A DNA stretch of 11,758 nucleotides, taken from an uncultured Oscillospiraceae bacterium (lineage in GTDB: Bacteria; Bacillota; Clostridia; Oscillospirales; Oscillospiraceae). Of this stretch, positions 11,628 through 11,758 are shown in pieces. Position numbers and translations under genes: made by a program. Under the pieces are notes generated by a model. That model was not told the DNA's origin, did no database searches, and saw only the letters and a program-made list of their open reading frames with translations. The stretch is from assembly GCA_934572365.1 (NCBI GenBank), contig CAKTKX010000026.1:1-11758 (forward strand). Direction: 5' to 3'. The stretch's first letter is position 1, and the number at the start of each line of letters is the position of its first letter.

Positions 11628-11758
11628 TTAAATGTAGTTGTAATGCTTCAGGGCGGCGGTCAGGCGATCCATGTCCTCCTGAGGCAGACCGTTGATGACG
11701 GGCTTGCGGCAGTAGCCGGCGTTCACGCCCCGCATCTTCAGGCCGATCTTGATCATCT
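11628..11758 (-). CDS. DHDPS/N-acetylneuraminate lyase family protein, C-terminal part (gene begins beyond right edge)
   Basis: The last 43 codons are visible. They encode MIKIGLKMRGVNAGYCRKPVI followed by a final helix RLTAALKHYNYI and TAA. The GLK-x-x-G-x-NAGYCRKP pattern is the C-terminal signature of the DHDPS/NAL aldolase superfamily. It cannot be the same gene as the one at the left edge, since that gene's N-terminus is at 132 reading leftwards and this gene's C-terminus reads in from the right. It is probably the operon's upstream member, with its product acting on the imported compound. It is separated from the binding-protein gene by 147 bp holding a strong hairpin. Confidence 0.85.
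   Translation of the reverse strand, partial: MIKIGLKMRGVNAGYCRKPVINGLPQEDMDRLTAALKHYNYI

Overview
The window looks like chromosome of a fairly GC-rich Gram-positive anaerobe, probably a Clostridia member of the Oscillospiraceae/Lachnospiraceae type. This is inferred from strong AGGAGG-type ribosome sites, a lipoprotein-type sugar-binding protein, two carbohydrate (CUT1) permeases without their own ATPase, and families common in gut Firmicutes (DUF624/YesL, DUF4867, DUF1667 with GlpA/GlpB-like flavoproteins). Species cannot be fixed from the sequence alone.

Layout. The left edge (1-132, minus) holds the N-terminus of a dihydrodipicolinate synthase (DHDPS)/N-acetylneuraminate lyase family protein. 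A 394-bp AT-rich divergent region (133-526) follows, with a promoter for each side and four inverted repeats. On the plus strand come an IclR-type regulator (527-1312), a strong hairpin, and a DUF624 membrane protein (1378-2022). Between 2011 and 2181 lies a compact, highly structured 171-bp element. It has 8-bp terminal inverted repeats and six perfect hairpins, three of them packed without gaps into a four-way junction, and its left end supplies the last codons and stop of the DUF624 gene. A strong minus-strand terminator follows (2191-2228).

From 11758 down to 2233 everything is on the minus strand and reads as one long operon: the C-terminus of a second DHDPS-family protein, sugar-binding lipoprotein, two permeases, Gfo/Idh/MocA oxidoreductase, LarA-family nickel-pincer racemase/epimerase, GlpA-like FAD dehydrogenase with a BFD-like [2Fe-2S] domain, GlpB-like FAD/NAD oxidoreductase, DUF1667 cysteine-cluster protein and DUF4867 protein. 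Genes overlap or sit 4-10 bp apart, except for three gaps (before the binding protein, between binding protein and permease, and before larA), each of which carries a perfect hairpin.

Working model (inference). A sugar or sugar acid is imported by the ABC system with an ATPase encoded elsewhere. It is oxidised or reduced by the Gfo/Idh/MocA enzyme and the three-subunit flavoprotein complex, inverted at a 2-hydroxy-acid centre by the LarA homologue, and cleaved or dehydrated by the DHDPS-family enzymes. The IclR protein is the likely pathway regulator. The substrate cannot be named from this sequence.
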